Assembly: GCF_016107705.1 (NCBI RefSeq)
Contig: NZ_JAEHGC010000003.1
Coordinates: forward strand, 434,001 to 498,000
Reading direction: 5' to 3'
DNA from: Neobacillus cucumis
GTDB taxonomy: Bacteria; Bacillota; Bacilli; Bacillales_B; DSM-18226
DNA: 64,000 nt
Each line of letters opens with the position of its first letter. The first letter of the stretch is position 1. Shown here piece after piece: positions 34,462 to 43,660 of the stretch. A model generated the notes under the pieces. The model saw nothing but the letters and a program-made list of their open reading frames with translations. It made no database searches and was not told the origin of the DNA. Position numbers and translations under genes: made by a program.

Positions 34462-35316
34462 TCATTTTTTAATCCATAATTGTCGGTATTTTTTAGGAGA
34501 CATTCCTACACTTTTAGAAAAAAGGGTCGTAAAATGGCTAGTATTATCGTAACCAACCATACCCGCAATATTGGTAACACTTTCGTTTGTGTTAATCAGC
34601 AATGACTGCGCTTCCCCAATTCGGCGGCGAATGATATATTGAATCGGAGAAAATCCAGTATGCTCTTTGAAAACATGAACAAGATAAAAGGAACTAATAT
34701 GAAGTTTTTGCGAAAGAATATTCAATGAAGTATCTTCTATATAATGTTCGTCAATATACGATTTAATGGTATTTGCTAGTTGTGATTCTTCAGATTTTGA
34801 TAATACGAGGTTCTCCTGCGGAATTTGCAAGATGAGCGTAATAAGGGCAGGAAGCAAATAACTGCATGTCTCTTCTGCGCCTGGTTTTTCCCCCGAAATT
34901 TGTGAATACATCATTTCCAGTAACGATTCAATATTCGCAGCATACTTCCCACTGCGCAAAACATAGGAAGAATCTTTTGAAACCAAATGATTTTTAGGTA
35001 ATCCAGATAGCTTTAAATTTGTAATCCCACAGCAAAAAACGCTCATATTCGTATCCGGATTTCCATATTCATCGTGAAGAACACCGCTATTATAGATTAA
35101 TATATCACCTTTAATGGTTTTATAGTGCCGATCGCCAATCAAATGACCGCCGCTACCCTCTTTGATAAAAATAATTTCCAGTATATCAGGATGCATATGC
35201 ATCGCTCGAGGTAAGCTTGTATGCGTTGAATCAACCTTACAAATATAGAGCAGTTTCGGAATGGTACCATCCTCAAAGCTTGGATGAAAATCTTTGTTAA
35301 CAAAATATTGAGTCAT
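34462..35316 (-). CDS. AraC-family transcriptional regulator (paralogue B)
   Basis: The 284-residue protein has an N-terminal cupin (MHPDILEIIFIKEGSGG, GDILIYNSGVLHDEYG) and a C-terminal double HTH (LNILSQKLHISSFYLVHVFK, NIAGMVGYDNTSHFTTLF, ending MSPKKYRQ). It is closely related to 32013-32885 (shared IQYIIRRRIGEAQSLLINT-type block). The start overlaps the stop of the upstream dehydrogenase gene by 4 bases, so it is translationally coupled and reports on the same inducer. Confidence 0.85.
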   Translation of the reverse strand: MTQYFVNKDFHPSFEDGTIPKLLYICKVDSTHTSLPRAMHMHPDILEIIFIKEGSGGHLIGDRHYKTIKGDILIYNSGVLHDEYGNPDTNMSVFCCGITNLKLSGLPKNHLVSKDSSYVLRSGKYAANIESLLEMMYSQISGEKPGAEETCSYLLPALITLILQIPQENLVLSKSEESQLANTIKSYIDEHYIEDTSLNILSQKLHISSFYLVHVFKEHTGFSPIQYIIRRRIGEAQSLLINTNESVTNIAGMVGYDNTSHFTTLFSKSVGMSPKKYRQLWIKK

Positions 35317-36362
35317 TTATTGGTCAGTGTATGATATGGAGATTGAACCATAATCAGCTCTCCTGTTTCAAATGATTCTTTGCAAGCATAGCCAAGAGCG
35401 GTTGATAACACTCCATCTTCGACTGTAACACTTGGCTTTCTATTTTCCCTAATACAAGAGATGAACTCCTCAACTTCACTTAAATAGGCCTGGTCAAAAC
35501 GTTCCAAAAACCCATCAGAGCATTCCTTTACTGCACCAGTTTCGTCAAAGACAGTAACCATATTTTTTTCAGGAACCGTTCCAATTCGTAACGTACCTTT
35601 TGTTCCGATAATCTCTGTCTCAATATGATAGCCATGGGCACTATTTCGGCCGGCAACAAAGATTCCCATTTTGTTATCTTCAAATTTCACCATGGCCGCA
35701 CCTGTTTCGGCATCATTTAGTTCTGTAAATTCAGGATAGGCATAGGCACCGCCAATCGCCCAAACCTGTTTAGCTTCTGCATTTAGAAACCATCTGGCAA
35801 GATCCAAATCATGAATTGCCATATCAAGGAACAAACCACCACTATAATTGTTTTTCGCAAATTGCATAAACCCGTTAATCGCTTTTGCCGGATCAAGTCC
35901 ATAGCAGCGAATGAAGAATGGTTCCCCAATTTTACCTTCTTCTATTTTCTTTTTCGCATAGGCATAGGACTTATCATATCTGCGCATAAATCCAAGCATA
36001 AATACTTGATCCTTATGTTTGTTGACTACTTCTTGGACATGAAGCGCTTCTTCTAAATACAATCCAAGTGGTTTTTCGCTAAACACGTGGAAGCCAGCAT
36101 TTAAAGCTTTCTCAATTTGCTCACAATGAAACCCTGATGGAGAAGCAATAAAGATGGCATCCAGGTCCTTATTTTTTAGCATCTCATCATAATTCGTATA
36201 GGCATATGGAATATTCCACTCTTTTTGAACTTCTTCCACTTCCTCTGGAATCACACTGCAAACGGCTAATAATTCACAATTTGGGATGCGAAACGCCAAA
36301 TTTTCTGCGTGGTGCCGGCCTAATCTTCCTAATCCGACAATACCAACCTTTACCCTATTCAT
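35313..36362 (-). CDS. Inositol 2-dehydrogenase-like Gfo/Idh/MocA oxidoreductase
   Basis: The 349-residue protein begins VKVGIVGLGRLGRHHAENLA, with the EKPLGLYLEEA motif and MLGFMRRYDKSYAYAKKKIE, which is characteristic of myo/scyllo-inositol dehydrogenases (IolG type). MAIHDLDLARW carries the catalytic His/Asp. It is distinct from the iolG in the main operon (46442). GGTGGAG precedes the ATG. Operon with the coupled AraC gene. A second inositol isomer such as scyllo-inositol is a likely substrate, by inference. Confidence 0.8.
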   Translation of the reverse strand: MNRVKVGIVGLGRLGRHHAENLAFRIPNCELLAVCSVIPEEVEEVQKEWNIPYAYTNYDEMLKNKDLDAIFIASPSGFHCEQIEKALNAGFHVFSEKPLGLYLEEALHVQEVVNKHKDQVFMLGFMRRYDKSYAYAKKKIEEGKIGEPFFIRCYGLDPAKAINGFMQFAKNNYSGGLFLDMAIHDLDLARWFLNAEAKQVWAIGGAYAYPEFTELNDAETGAAMVKFEDNKMGIFVAGRNSAHGYHIETEIIGTKGTLRIGTVPEKNMVTVFDETGAVKECSDGFLERFDQAYLSEVEEFISCIRENRKPSVTVEDGVLSTALGYACKESFETGELIMVQSPYHTLTNK

Positions 36363-36395
36363 CCGAAATCTCCACCTTTTATTATTTTAGGAAAA

Positions 36396-36411
36396 CCTTT
36401 TATCTTGTTTC
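36396..36411 (-). promoter_or_regulatory. AraC-type half-site upstream of the inositol dehydrogenase-like gene
   Basis: Minus strand GAAACAAGATAAAAGG, matching the AAACAAGATA part of the direct repeats at 31886 and 31938. A TAAAAT -10 candidate lies close downstream. Only one copy was found here. Confidence 0.35.
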
Positions 36412-36419
36412 ATAAAATG

Positions 36420-36443
36420 GGTCTGACCTCTAAAAGTCAGACC
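36420..36443 (-). terminator. Hairpin after the ABC permease gene
   Basis: GGTCTGAC and GTCAGACC form a perfect 8-bp stem with an 8-base loop between the permease stop and the next promoter. Confidence 0.5.
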
Positions 36444-36459
36444 TGTCTGTTCTTCTCTA

Positions 36460-37458
36460 TTAAGCTTTTTTGTTTTTACGAGAATCAATTAATACAGCAC
36501 TTACGATGATTGCACCCTTTAAAATTTGCTGCCAGTAAGAAGATACTCCTAATAAATCAAGGCTGTTATTTAAAACCCCAATAATCAAGGCACCAATAAT
36601 CGTTCCAGGGATGGTACCAACCCCACCCGCTAAACTAGTTCCACCAATAACAGCAGCAGCAATCGCATCAAGTTCAAAGGATACTCCCATACTTGGCTGA
36701 CCTACACTTACCCTTGCAGTCAGCAGCATACCGGCAATAGCAGATAGCAATCCTGCATAAACATAGATTAGAATTAGGTAGCGATCAACATTGATCCCAC
36801 AGATTTTCGCAGCTTGAACATTACCGCCAATTGCATAGGTATACTTACCAAACTTTGTTTTAGCTAGTAATATATGAGACACAATCCCAACTAGAGCAAA
36901 TATAATAATCGGAACCGGAATTCCCGCAATGACACCCCTGCCTAAAAACATAAATGATTCAGATAAGTTTGGAATCGGTCTACCATCACTATATAACAGG
37001 GCTAAACCTCTCGCTGCTGTCATCATTCCAAGTGTTGAGATAAATGGGGGAATCTTCCCCTTCGTTGAGATAATTCCATTTATCGCTCCACAGGCAACCC
37101 CAACCCCTACACCAATCAATAAAGATATGACCAAAGAGTCCCCAGGATGCGCAAAACTCGCTACCATAACAGAAGTCAATGCAATAACTGAACCGGAAGA
37201 TAAGTCAATACCGGTTGTAATAATGACAATGGTAACACCAATTCCAACTATTCCAATAAACGAGATTTGCCGAATAATGTTTAATAGGTTTTGTGTTTTT
37301 AGAAAGGACGGTGATAGAAACGACATAATAATAACCATCGCAAGTAAAACAAAGACAATTCCATATTTACTAATGAATGGGCCAACCTTTTCTTTCCAAA
37401 GGTTTTTTTCACTACCTTGATTTACAGTAGAAACAGTACTAGTTGATGGACTACTCAA
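36460..37458 (-). CDS. Sugar ABC transporter permease (RbsC type)
   Basis: The 332-residue protein begins at TTG with GGAGGG 6 bases upstream. It has about eight to ten membrane helices and the carbohydrate-uptake-2 signature IVIITTGIDLSSGSVIALTS, plus AIAAAVIGGTSLAGGVGTIPG. It is the permease of a ribose/inositol-type importer encoded with the ATPase at 37492 and the binding protein at 39058. Promoter signals place the operon in the inositol regulon. Confidence 0.9.
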   Translation of the reverse strand: MSSPSTSTVSTVNQGSEKNLWKEKVGPFISKYGIVFVLLAMVIIMSFLSPSFLKTQNLLNIIRQISFIGIVGIGVTIVIITTGIDLSSGSVIALTSVMVASFAHPGDSLVISLLIGVGVGVACGAINGIISTKGKIPPFISTLGMMTAARGLALLYSDGRPIPNLSESFMFLGRGVIAGIPVPIIIFALVGIVSHILLAKTKFGKYTYAIGGNVQAAKICGINVDRYLILIYVYAGLLSAIAGMLLTARVSVGQPSMGVSFELDAIAAAVIGGTSLAGGVGTIPGTIIGALIIGVLNNSLDLLGVSSYWQQILKGAIIVSAVLIDSRKNKKA

Positions 37459-37491
37459 TTTGAACCCTCCTCTTCAATTCCCTGAAAAATA

Positions 37492-38979
37492 TTAATGATA
37501 GGCGATTTCTAATATTTTTTCTTGATTCGCTTCTTCTCGCCCTAATTCTCCCTTTTTATCTCCCTCGTGCATGACAATAATTCGGTCACTCATCCCTAAG
37601 ATTTCCGGCATTTCGGAAGAAATCATGATAATCGCCTTTCCTTGCTGCGCAAGCTTGGACATTAGCTTATGAATCTCTGATTTAGCACCAACATCTACAC
37701 CTCTTGTCGGTTCATCCAGGATGAGAATATCCGGATCATTCAGGAGCCATCGTGCCAGTAATACTTTCTGTTGATTTCCGCCGCTTAAATTCATGATGAG
37801 CTGGTCAAGATGAGGGGTTTTAATATTTAACAGTTCGACCTGTTCATTGCATTTTTCTTTCACTTCTCTATTATTGATATAGCCACCCTTTAAAAACCGA
37901 TTAATATTGGAGATAATCATATTTTCCTTAATGGATAGAGGAAGAAAAGCACCCGTTAATTTCCGATCTTCCGTTAACAAAGCAATTTTATTCTTAATGG
38001 CATCTTGCGGATTCTTTATTTTTACCTTTTTGCCTTTTATGTAAATCTCGCCGGTATCAGGAGGATCAATACCAAAGATGCTCTCAATGACCTCTGTTCT
38101 TCCCGCTCCCATTAGACCAGCAATCCCTAAAATCTCGCCCTTTCGAAGTTCAAAATTAACATTTCGGAACTTCCCTTTCCTCGAAAGATTTTTGACCGAT
38201 AAGATTACTTCTCCCAATTCAGCTTTTTCTTTATGAAAGACTTGCTTTATTTCCCGCCCAACCATCATCTGAATCAATGTATTTTCATCTATTTCTTTTG
38301 CTGATTTTGTGCCTATATATTGGCCGTCTCGAAAAACAGTTAATTCATCACAGATCTTAAAAATTTCATCCATTTTATGTGAAATATAAATGATGGAAAC
38401 GCCTTTGGCTTGTAAAGAACGAATAATGGCAAATAATTGTTCAACTTCTTTATCTGTAATCGCTGATGTTGGTTCATCCATAATAATTAAGTCAGCATTA
38501 TAGGAAACAGCTGTTGCTATCTCCACCATTTGCATATTGGCAATACTTAAATCTTTCATTTTCGTGGCCGGATCAATATTGATATTCAATGTTTCAAAGA
38601 GTTTTCTGGACTCTTCTACCATTCTTTTATTATTCACCCAACCAGTTTTTCCAAATGAAAATTCCCTGCCTAAAAAAATATTCTCAGCCACCGTCATATG
38701 CGGGACTGGACTTAATTCTTGATGGATCATGGAAATACCATTTTTCACGGCTTCTTTTGGCCCGCTTACCTTTAATTCTTTACCTTTGAACCGAATGGTG
38801 CCTATATCTGGAGTATAGATCCCGAAGATAATCTTCATGAGAGTGGATTTCCCTGCCCCATTCTCTCCCATTAGGCCGTGTACAGATCCTTTTCTTACCT
38901 TTAACTGGATGTTGTCTAATGCTTTTACCCCAGGGAACTCCTTTGTAATGTTTTCGAGTTCTAGAATATACTCACTCAC
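37492..38979 (-). CDS. Sugar ABC transporter ATP-binding protein (RbsA/MglA type, two ATPase domains)
   Basis: GTG 38979 with GAGGCGG 8 bases upstream is preferred over GTG 38988. The 495-residue protein has two ABC domains. The first has Walker [10 protein letters not shown] and Walker [11 protein letters not shown]. The second has a degenerate [10 protein letters not shown]-loop with signature LSGGNQQK and [13 protein letters not shown]. This is the standard layout of RbsA/MglA importers. It energises uptake of a monosaccharide or inositol at the membrane. Confidence 0.92.
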   Translation of the reverse strand: MSEYILELENITKEFPGVKALDNIQLKVRKGSVHGLMGENGAGKSTLMKIIFGIYTPDIGTIRFKGKELKVSGPKEAVKNGISMIHQELSPVPHMTVAENIFLGREFSFGKTGWVNNKRMVEESRKLFETLNINIDPATKMKDLSIANMQMVEIATAVSYNADLIIMDEPTSAITDKEVEQLFAIIRSLQAKGVSIIYISHKMDEIFKICDELTVFRDGQYIGTKSAKEIDENTLIQMMVGREIKQVFHKEKAELGEVILSVKNLSRKGKFRNVNFELRKGEILGIAGLMGAGRTEVIESIFGIDPPDTGEIYIKGKKVKIKNPQDAIKNKIALLTEDRKLTGAFLPLSIKENMIISNINRFLKGGYINNREVKEKCNEQVELLNIKTPHLDQLIMNLSGGNQQKVLLARWLLNDPDILILDEPTRGVDVGAKSEIHKLMSKLAQQGKAIIMISSEMPEILGMSDRIIVMHEGDKKGELGREEANQEKILEIAYH

Positions 38980-39006
38980 CTTCGTCACCGCCTCGTTTAA
39001 AAATTT

Positions 39007-39050
39007 TAGTAAAGGCCCGCTCAGAACTCGATTCTGAGCGACCTTTACTA
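39007..39050 (-). terminator. Intercistronic hairpin between binding-protein and ATPase genes
   Basis: TAGTAAAGG and GCTCAGAA pair with TTCTGAGC and CCTTTACTA, with a small internal loop, giving a long stem followed on the minus strand by AAAATTTTT. Such hairpins commonly lower downstream expression or protect the binding-protein mRNA. Confidence 0.65.
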
Positions 39051-39057
39051 TAGGGCA

Positions 39058-40026
39058 TTACTTTTCCCATTTTTTAATGAACTCGTCAACATTATCCTTA
39101 GTAACTAATTGGAATGGGATATTAATAAAGTTATTCTTTAACTTTTTACCTTTTACAGCGTCAATGGCTGCTTCAATTGCTCCTTTACCTTGACCAAATG
39201 CATCTTGGAAAGCGGTAACATTTAATTTGCCATCTTTAACATATTTTAAAGCGTCAATTGTTCCATCAATACCTGCAACAATGATATTTCCACGCTTACC
39301 TGCTTCATCAAGGGCCGCAATGGCTCCAATGGCCATTTCATCATTATTTGCAACAATGGCATCAAAATGTTGTCCAGATTGGATCCAGTTTTCCATCAAG
39401 GTCATCCCTGTGGATCTTTGATAATCAGCGGAAGCTTCACGAACAATTTTCATACCTGAGTTTTCCTTCACAACATCCTTGTTACCTTGTGTTCTTTTAA
39501 CGACTGATTCTTGACCTAATGTACCATTCATCAGACCAATATCACCTTTGCCGCCCAATAACTCAGCTACTTTTTTCATTTGGATGGTTCCAGCTTCAAG
39601 AGATTCTGAACCTACATATGCATAGATTTTTTTCATAACTTTAGCACTTGGCATTCTATTTACAATAATTACTGGGATATTCGCGTCATTTGCTGCATTG
39701 ACCATCGGTTCAACTGCATCAGTATCCACCGGGTTAATAATGATTGCATCTACTCCCTGAGTAATGAATGTATCCACTTGAGACATTTGCTTGCTAGAGT
39801 CATTTTTTGCATCTACCATTTTCACTTCTACATTTTTATGTTCTTTGTCATATTGATTAATTCCATCATATAAGTATGATAGCCATTTATCGTCGAACAC
39901 TGGCATCGCTGCACCAATGACAATATGATTTTTATCCTTACCTGAAGTTGTTGCCGAACCGCAGCCGGCTAGTAATCCTGAAAGTAAAACAAAAGCCATC
40001 AATAAACCCATTAATTTCTTATTCAT
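39058..40026 (-). CDS. Sugar-binding lipoprotein of the ABC importer (RbsB type)
   Basis: The precursor has 322 residues from ATG 40026 (TTG 40032 is possible, nearer the AAGGAGG). The lipobox is LLAGC (LSGLLAGCGSATTSG). The periplasmic-binding-protein fold shows VIGAAMPVFDDKWLSYLYDG, INPVDTDAVEPMV, IVANNDEMAIGAI and GIDGTIDALKYVK, as in ribose/inositol binding proteins. First gene of the importer operon; the promoter at 40318-40346 has a cre site in its spacer. Ligand likely an inositol or related polyol. Confidence 0.9.
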   Translation of the reverse strand: MNKKLMGLLMAFVLLSGLLAGCGSATTSGKDKNHIVIGAAMPVFDDKWLSYLYDGINQYDKEHKNVEVKMVDAKNDSSKQMSQVDTFITQGVDAIIINPVDTDAVEPMVNAANDANIPVIIVNRMPSAKVMKKIYAYVGSESLEAGTIQMKKVAELLGGKGDIGLMNGTLGQESVVKRTQGNKDVVKENSGMKIVREASADYQRSTGMTLMENWIQSGQHFDAIVANNDEMAIGAIAALDEAGKRGNIIVAGIDGTIDALKYVKDGKLNVTAFQDAFGQGKGAIEAAIDAVKGKKLKNNFINIPFQLVTKDNVDEFIKKWEK

Positions 40027-40230
40027 GTACAATACTTCCTCCTTATATTTGTATTTATGTATGTTCTAAGTAGTTTACTAGATTAGCACACTTTTCAAAT
40101 CGAGTTTCCAAGTTATATTTTTGAAGATTCAATCGAATAGAAAGATCATTCCCCCTTATTGTGATTAGACCCTTTCGACATTATTAACTTTTGATTATAT
40201 TATGGTTAACTATACTTTTTAAAACATAGA

Positions 40231-40312
40231 GTTAACCATTAACCAATCCATCAACACTATATTCCTCATTAACTTTAAGTTGAATTGTTATGTATTGATT
40301 AATTCTTGGTTA
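40231..40312 (-). promoter_or_regulatory. IolR-like TAACCAA motifs downstream of the importer promoter
   Basis: TTGGTTA at 40306-40312 (minus TAACCAA, overlapping the expected transcription start) and further TTAACCA/TAACCAA copies around 40231-40247 and 40203. Similar TTGGTTA copies lie at the iolA promoter. They resemble the IolR box as I recall it from B. subtilis. Confidence 0.45.
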
Positions 40313-40317
40313 ACTTA

Positions 40318-40346
40318 ATAATAATTTGTTAAGCGCTTTCAGTCAA
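40318..40346 (-). promoter_or_regulatory. Importer promoter with cre in the spacer
   Basis: Minus strand TTGACT (40341-40346), 17-bp spacer, TATTAT (40318-40323). A cre-like TGAAAGCGCTTAAC (40328-40341) fills the spacer, so CcpA would block RNA polymerase. Nearly identical in design to the iolA promoter. Confidence 0.65.
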
Positions 40347-40430
40347 CAGATTTTTTTGTATTTTCTAATAGTTTCGTAATCCTTTCTATTTTAGAATAAT
40401 TTTTTATAGCTATTTCCGCTTTAATAAACA

Positions 40431-40466
40431 AAAAAAGAGCCCTTATATTTCATTTGGCTCTTTTTT
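40431..40466 (-). terminator. Terminator of the aldo/keto reductase gene
   Basis: AAAAAAGAGCC pairs with GGCTCTTTTTT around a 14-base loop; strong on either strand. The rest of the 40033-40488 gap is the promoter region described above. Confidence 0.75.
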
Positions 40467-40488
40467 AGATATAGTTTTTTTCAAAATA

Positions 40489-41427
40489 TTATTTAAAGAT
40501 CCGGTCAATTTCCTCAATTTCATTCACTGATAGTTCTACATTTAAAGTGTTCAAATTGTTCAATACTTGCTCAGGATTCTTAGCACCCGGAATGACCACA
40601 TCGATCGAACTGCGCGTTAAATACCATGCAAGCACAATATGGGCCACTTCCGCTCCCTTCGCTTCAGCCATTTTTCGCAATTGCTCTACTTTTTCTAAGT
40701 TTTTTTTGAATGCTTCACCTTGGAAATGCGGCATATCGCTGCGCAAATCTTTTGGACCAAACTTTGTATCTTTCGTATATTTCCCTGCAAGAAGACCCGA
40801 GGCTAATGGGAAAAACGGTACAAATGAAATCTGGTTTTCTGCTGTATACGGCAGAAAATCCTTTTCAGCTCCACGGTCTAATAGATTATATCCACCTTGA
40901 AAGACATCGACATACCCGTCCTGATTCGCTTCCTTCAACTGGTCAAGTGTAAAGTTAGATACACCAATAGCCCGGATCTTCCCTTGATCCTTTAACTCCT
41001 TCAATGTACCAACTGCCTCATATTTTGGGGTCTTATCATCGGGAAAGTGGATGTAAAATAAGTCAATATAATCTGTTTGCAGACGTCTCATGGCCTCCTC
41101 CACTGACTGTTTTAAGAAAGCAGGCGAGTTATCCATGACAGCATCATTCCCGATAAATCGATGGGCTGCTTTGGTTGCTAAAACGATCTTTTGGCGCATC
41201 CCTGATTCTTTTACTACCTCACCGACTAACTCCTCAGAGCGCTTTGGCCCATAAATAAAAGCGGTGTCCAAGAAATCAACATCATGGCGAAGAGCCGCCC
41301 TAACTAATTCCTTCCCCACCTGTTCATCCAGATTTGGATATAAATTATGGCCTCCTACCGCATTTGTACCAAGTCCTATTGGGGTAACCACTAGATCAGA
41401 TCGTCCAAGCCGAACCTTTTGTACCAT
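40489..41427 (-). CDS. iolS: Aldo/keto reductase, IolS-like
   Basis: ATG 41427 ([20 protein letters not shown]) is the family-typical start; the longer frame to 41451 crosses the ribosome binding site. The 312-residue protein has the catalytic set Asp/Tyr in [10 protein letters not shown], Lys in VLATKAAHR and His in LFYIHFPDD. The NADP-binding tail is [14 protein letters not shown]. It resembles B. subtilis IolS, which is next to iolR there too. It likely reduces an aldehyde or ketone of inositol-related metabolism; physiological substrate unproven. Confidence 0.8.
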   Translation of the reverse strand: MVQKVRLGRSDLVVTPIGLGTNAVGGHNLYPNLDEQVGKELVRAALRHDVDFLDTAFIYGPKRSEELVGEVVKESGMRQKIVLATKAAHRFIGNDAVMDNSPAFLKQSVEEAMRRLQTDYIDLFYIHFPDDKTPKYEAVGTLKELKDQGKIRAIGVSNFTLDQLKEANQDGYVDVFQGGYNLLDRGAEKDFLPYTAENQISFVPFFPLASGLLAGKYTKDTKFGPKDLRSDMPHFQGEAFKKNLEKVEQLRKMAEAKGAEVAHIVLAWYLTRSSIDVVIPGAKNPEQVLNNLNTLNVELSVNEIEEIDRIFK

Positions 41428-41456
41428 TATTACTTCATCCTCTCCATACAAAAAAG

Positions 41457-42653
41457 TTAAACATCCATTCCATTTTCTAATGCTGTATTAAAAGCATTCT
41501 TTCGTCTCCATAGACTAATAAAAATCACCGCAAACCCTCCGATCGCAGCAGCGAAATAAAATCCAGCTGCCAGCCCCAAATGGGCATTCAATATACCTGC
41601 AATAAAAGGTCCCGCAAAAATCCCAATTGCATAAATGGCCTGATAGGCCCCCATTGCAGTCGCCCTTTTCGCATGCGGAATCGTTTCAATCGACATACCT
41701 AAAAGCAGTGGAAAGATAATCCCCAGTGAAAACCCATTAACGATCTGTGCGACATAAAATAAGCTCTTTAAATGAATAAATGGAACTGCAAACGTGAAAA
41801 CAGCCGCCAGCAAATAAGAAATTCCTAACGTTCCCCATTTTCCCATCAATGGAACCAAAAGATTGCCCATATAAAGAGTGGCAATCGCATGCGGGATCAT
41901 AAACGAAAGAATGACAAGAATTAAGTCATTTGTTCTAAAACCAATATGTAGTGCATAGGCCGGAATAAATCCAAACATCGTTGAAAAAATAATGCTATGG
42001 GCCAAAATCGATAAGGTAGAAGCTTTTAATAGCATAGGATCCTTTACCACCGTGGTCAAATCTTTTAATTGAATAGGTTTCCTATCTATCCCTTCCTTCG
42101 GCTCAAACACAAAGAAAGAAAGAAACATGCCAATTACCGCAATACCTGCTCCGAACCAAAACGGCGCATGCCAGCCCCATCGATCAACGATATAACCGCT
42201 TAGCCCCATCCCTAGAAGCTGTGCAAACACAACAATGAAGGAAATCATGCTCATCGCCCGATGAATTTCACGGTCTGAAAAATAACTGGAGTACAGGACG
42301 GTAAATACTACCCACGATGCTGCAGCCATTCCTGCAAGGCAACGGGCAATCAGAACCCATACTAAATGATCTGTTACCGAAAAAATCAGACAGCTTAACG
42401 CACTGACAATCATTCCAAAAATTAGAAAGGGCTTTCTTACTTTCAGCATATCTGAGGAAATTCCAATCGGTAATCGAAATAATAATTGCATCAGACCATA
42501 GCTGCCCAAAACGATTCCGATAAATGTATATTTTCCCCCAATGGATTCCATATAGGGGGATAAAATCGGAACATAAATAAAATGGGAAAACCATAAAATG
42601 AACGAAACCGCTAAAAAAATAGTTTTATCCCTAATAGGATTAAACGTACGCAA
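41457..42653 (-). CDS. MFS transporter
   Basis: TTG 42653 is chosen: GGGAG lies 7 bases upstream and it gives a normal 398-residue, 12-helix MFS protein starting [20 protein letters not shown]. The longer frame to 42839 would overlap the iolR gene and adds a non-MFS leader. The helix 2-3 loop reads [19 protein letters not shown]. It lies between iolR and iolS-like genes, which suggests transport of an inositol-related compound or export of a side product. Not similar enough to IolT/IolF for a name. Confidence 0.75.
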   Translation of the reverse strand: MRTFNPIRDKTIFLAVSFILWFSHFIYVPILSPYMESIGGKYTFIGIVLGSYGLMQLLFRLPIGISSDMLKVRKPFLIFGMIVSALSCLIFSVTDHLVWVLIARCLAGMAAASWVVFTVLYSSYFSDREIHRAMSMISFIVVFAQLLGMGLSGYIVDRWGWHAPFWFGAGIAVIGMFLSFFVFEPKEGIDRKPIQLKDLTTVVKDPMLLKASTLSILAHSIIFSTMFGFIPAYALHIGFRTNDLILVILSFMIPHAIATLYMGNLLVPLMGKWGTLGISYLLAAVFTFAVPFIHLKSLFYVAQIVNGFSLGIIFPLLLGMSIETIPHAKRATAMGAYQAIYAIGIFAGPFIAGILNAHLGLAAGFYFAAAIGGFAVIFISLWRRKNAFNTALENGMDV

Positions 42654-42771
42654 TGAACCACTCCCAGTCTTTTTCGTCAGTCCCCTCCATCCGAAAGGGG
42701 AGTAAATAAACAATAAACCATGGACGAATGTACATGGTTTTTCACATTTTGACTGAGATTGTTTTCTAGGT

Positions 42772-43536
42772 TTAATCGTGATCTTCTGTAACAACAAGCT
42801 CAATTTCATTCTGATTAAAAAATTCCCGATAGTTTTCATATGGCATTTGGTCAGTCACGACATAATCAATCTCGTCTAAGCCGCAGTATGTCATCAGGCC
42901 ATATTTATCAAATTTATCCCGATCGACCAATAAAAAGACTTTTGAGCTTCTTTCTACTGCAATCGTTTTCGTTTCGCTTTCAAGCGGTGAAGCATTTGTC
43001 ACTCCATTTGTTAAGGAAATACCCGTCGAAGCCATAAATGCTTTGTTAATATTATAGGATTGAAGCAAATTAAATTGTTTCAAGCTGATAAACGAATTCG
43101 TTTTCCGTTCCAGTACCCCGCCAGTAGAAATGACGTTTAAATTCTCATATGGAAGGGCATTAATCATAAAATCAAGATTATTCGTGATAATTGTTAAATT
43201 TTTATTTTTAATGTATTCAATCATTTCTAACGTGGTCGTCCCGGAATCAATAAAAATGACATCCCCGTCTTCCACATAGCTTGCAGCAGCCTTTGCAATA
43301 ACTTCTTTTGATTGTTGATTGCGTGTTTTCCGGTCACTAAAGGAAACCAGTGCCTCAGCATTTACAGCAACCCCGCCATAAACCTTTTTAATTTCTCCAA
43401 GTTCAACTAATTCTTGAATATCACGACGAATCGTATTTTTAGAAACATTAAAAACATCACAAAGTTCGTCTAGAGAAGCGGTTTGATGTTCAAAAATATA
43501 ATCCTGTATCTGTTTAATCCGTTTTGTCTTAATCAA
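42772..43536 (-). CDS. iolR: DeoR-family repressor IolR
   Basis: The 254-residue protein begins at TTG 43536 with AGGAGG 9 bases upstream. The N-terminal DeoR HTH is SLDELCDVFNVSKNTIRRDI. The C-terminal sugar-phosphate sensor domain is DVIFIDSGTTTLEMIEYI. B. subtilis IolR represses iol genes and is released by 2-deoxy-5-keto-D-gluconate-6-phosphate. Here it lies directly downstream of iolJ on the same strand instead of divergent from the operon. Confidence 0.85.
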   Translation of the reverse strand: MIKTKRIKQIQDYIFEHQTASLDELCDVFNVSKNTIRRDIQELVELGEIKKVYGGVAVNAEALVSFSDRKTRNQQSKEVIAKAAASYVEDGDVIFIDSGTTTLEMIEYIKNKNLTIITNNLDFMINALPYENLNVISTGGVLERKTNSFISLKQFNLLQSYNINKAFMASTGISLTNGVTNASPLESETKTIAVERSSKVFLLVDRDKFDKYGLMTYCGLDEIDYVVTDQMPYENYREFFNQNEIELVVTEDHD

Positions 43537-43616
43537 TTCTCGCCACCTCCTCTTCCTTTATGTTCATACGTTCATCTAGTTTATTTTCACTATATAATAA
43601 AAGATCAATTGCTATC

Positions 43617-43658
43617 AATAGGGGATGCCTTAGTCATGTTAGATAAGGCACCCCTATT
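43617..43658 (-). terminator. Terminator at the end of the iol operon
   Basis: AATAGGGG and TGCCTTA pair with TAAGGCA and CCCCTATT (one mismatched pair) around an 11-base loop, just past the iolJ stop. It separates iolJ from iolR. Confidence 0.75.
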
Positions 43659-43660
43659 CG

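Noticed and set aside
42654..42839. Extended N-terminus of the MFS transporter at 41457
   Set aside because: It overlaps iolR and adds a Cys/Lys-rich stretch unlike MFS proteins; TTG 42653 with GGGAG gives the standard length.
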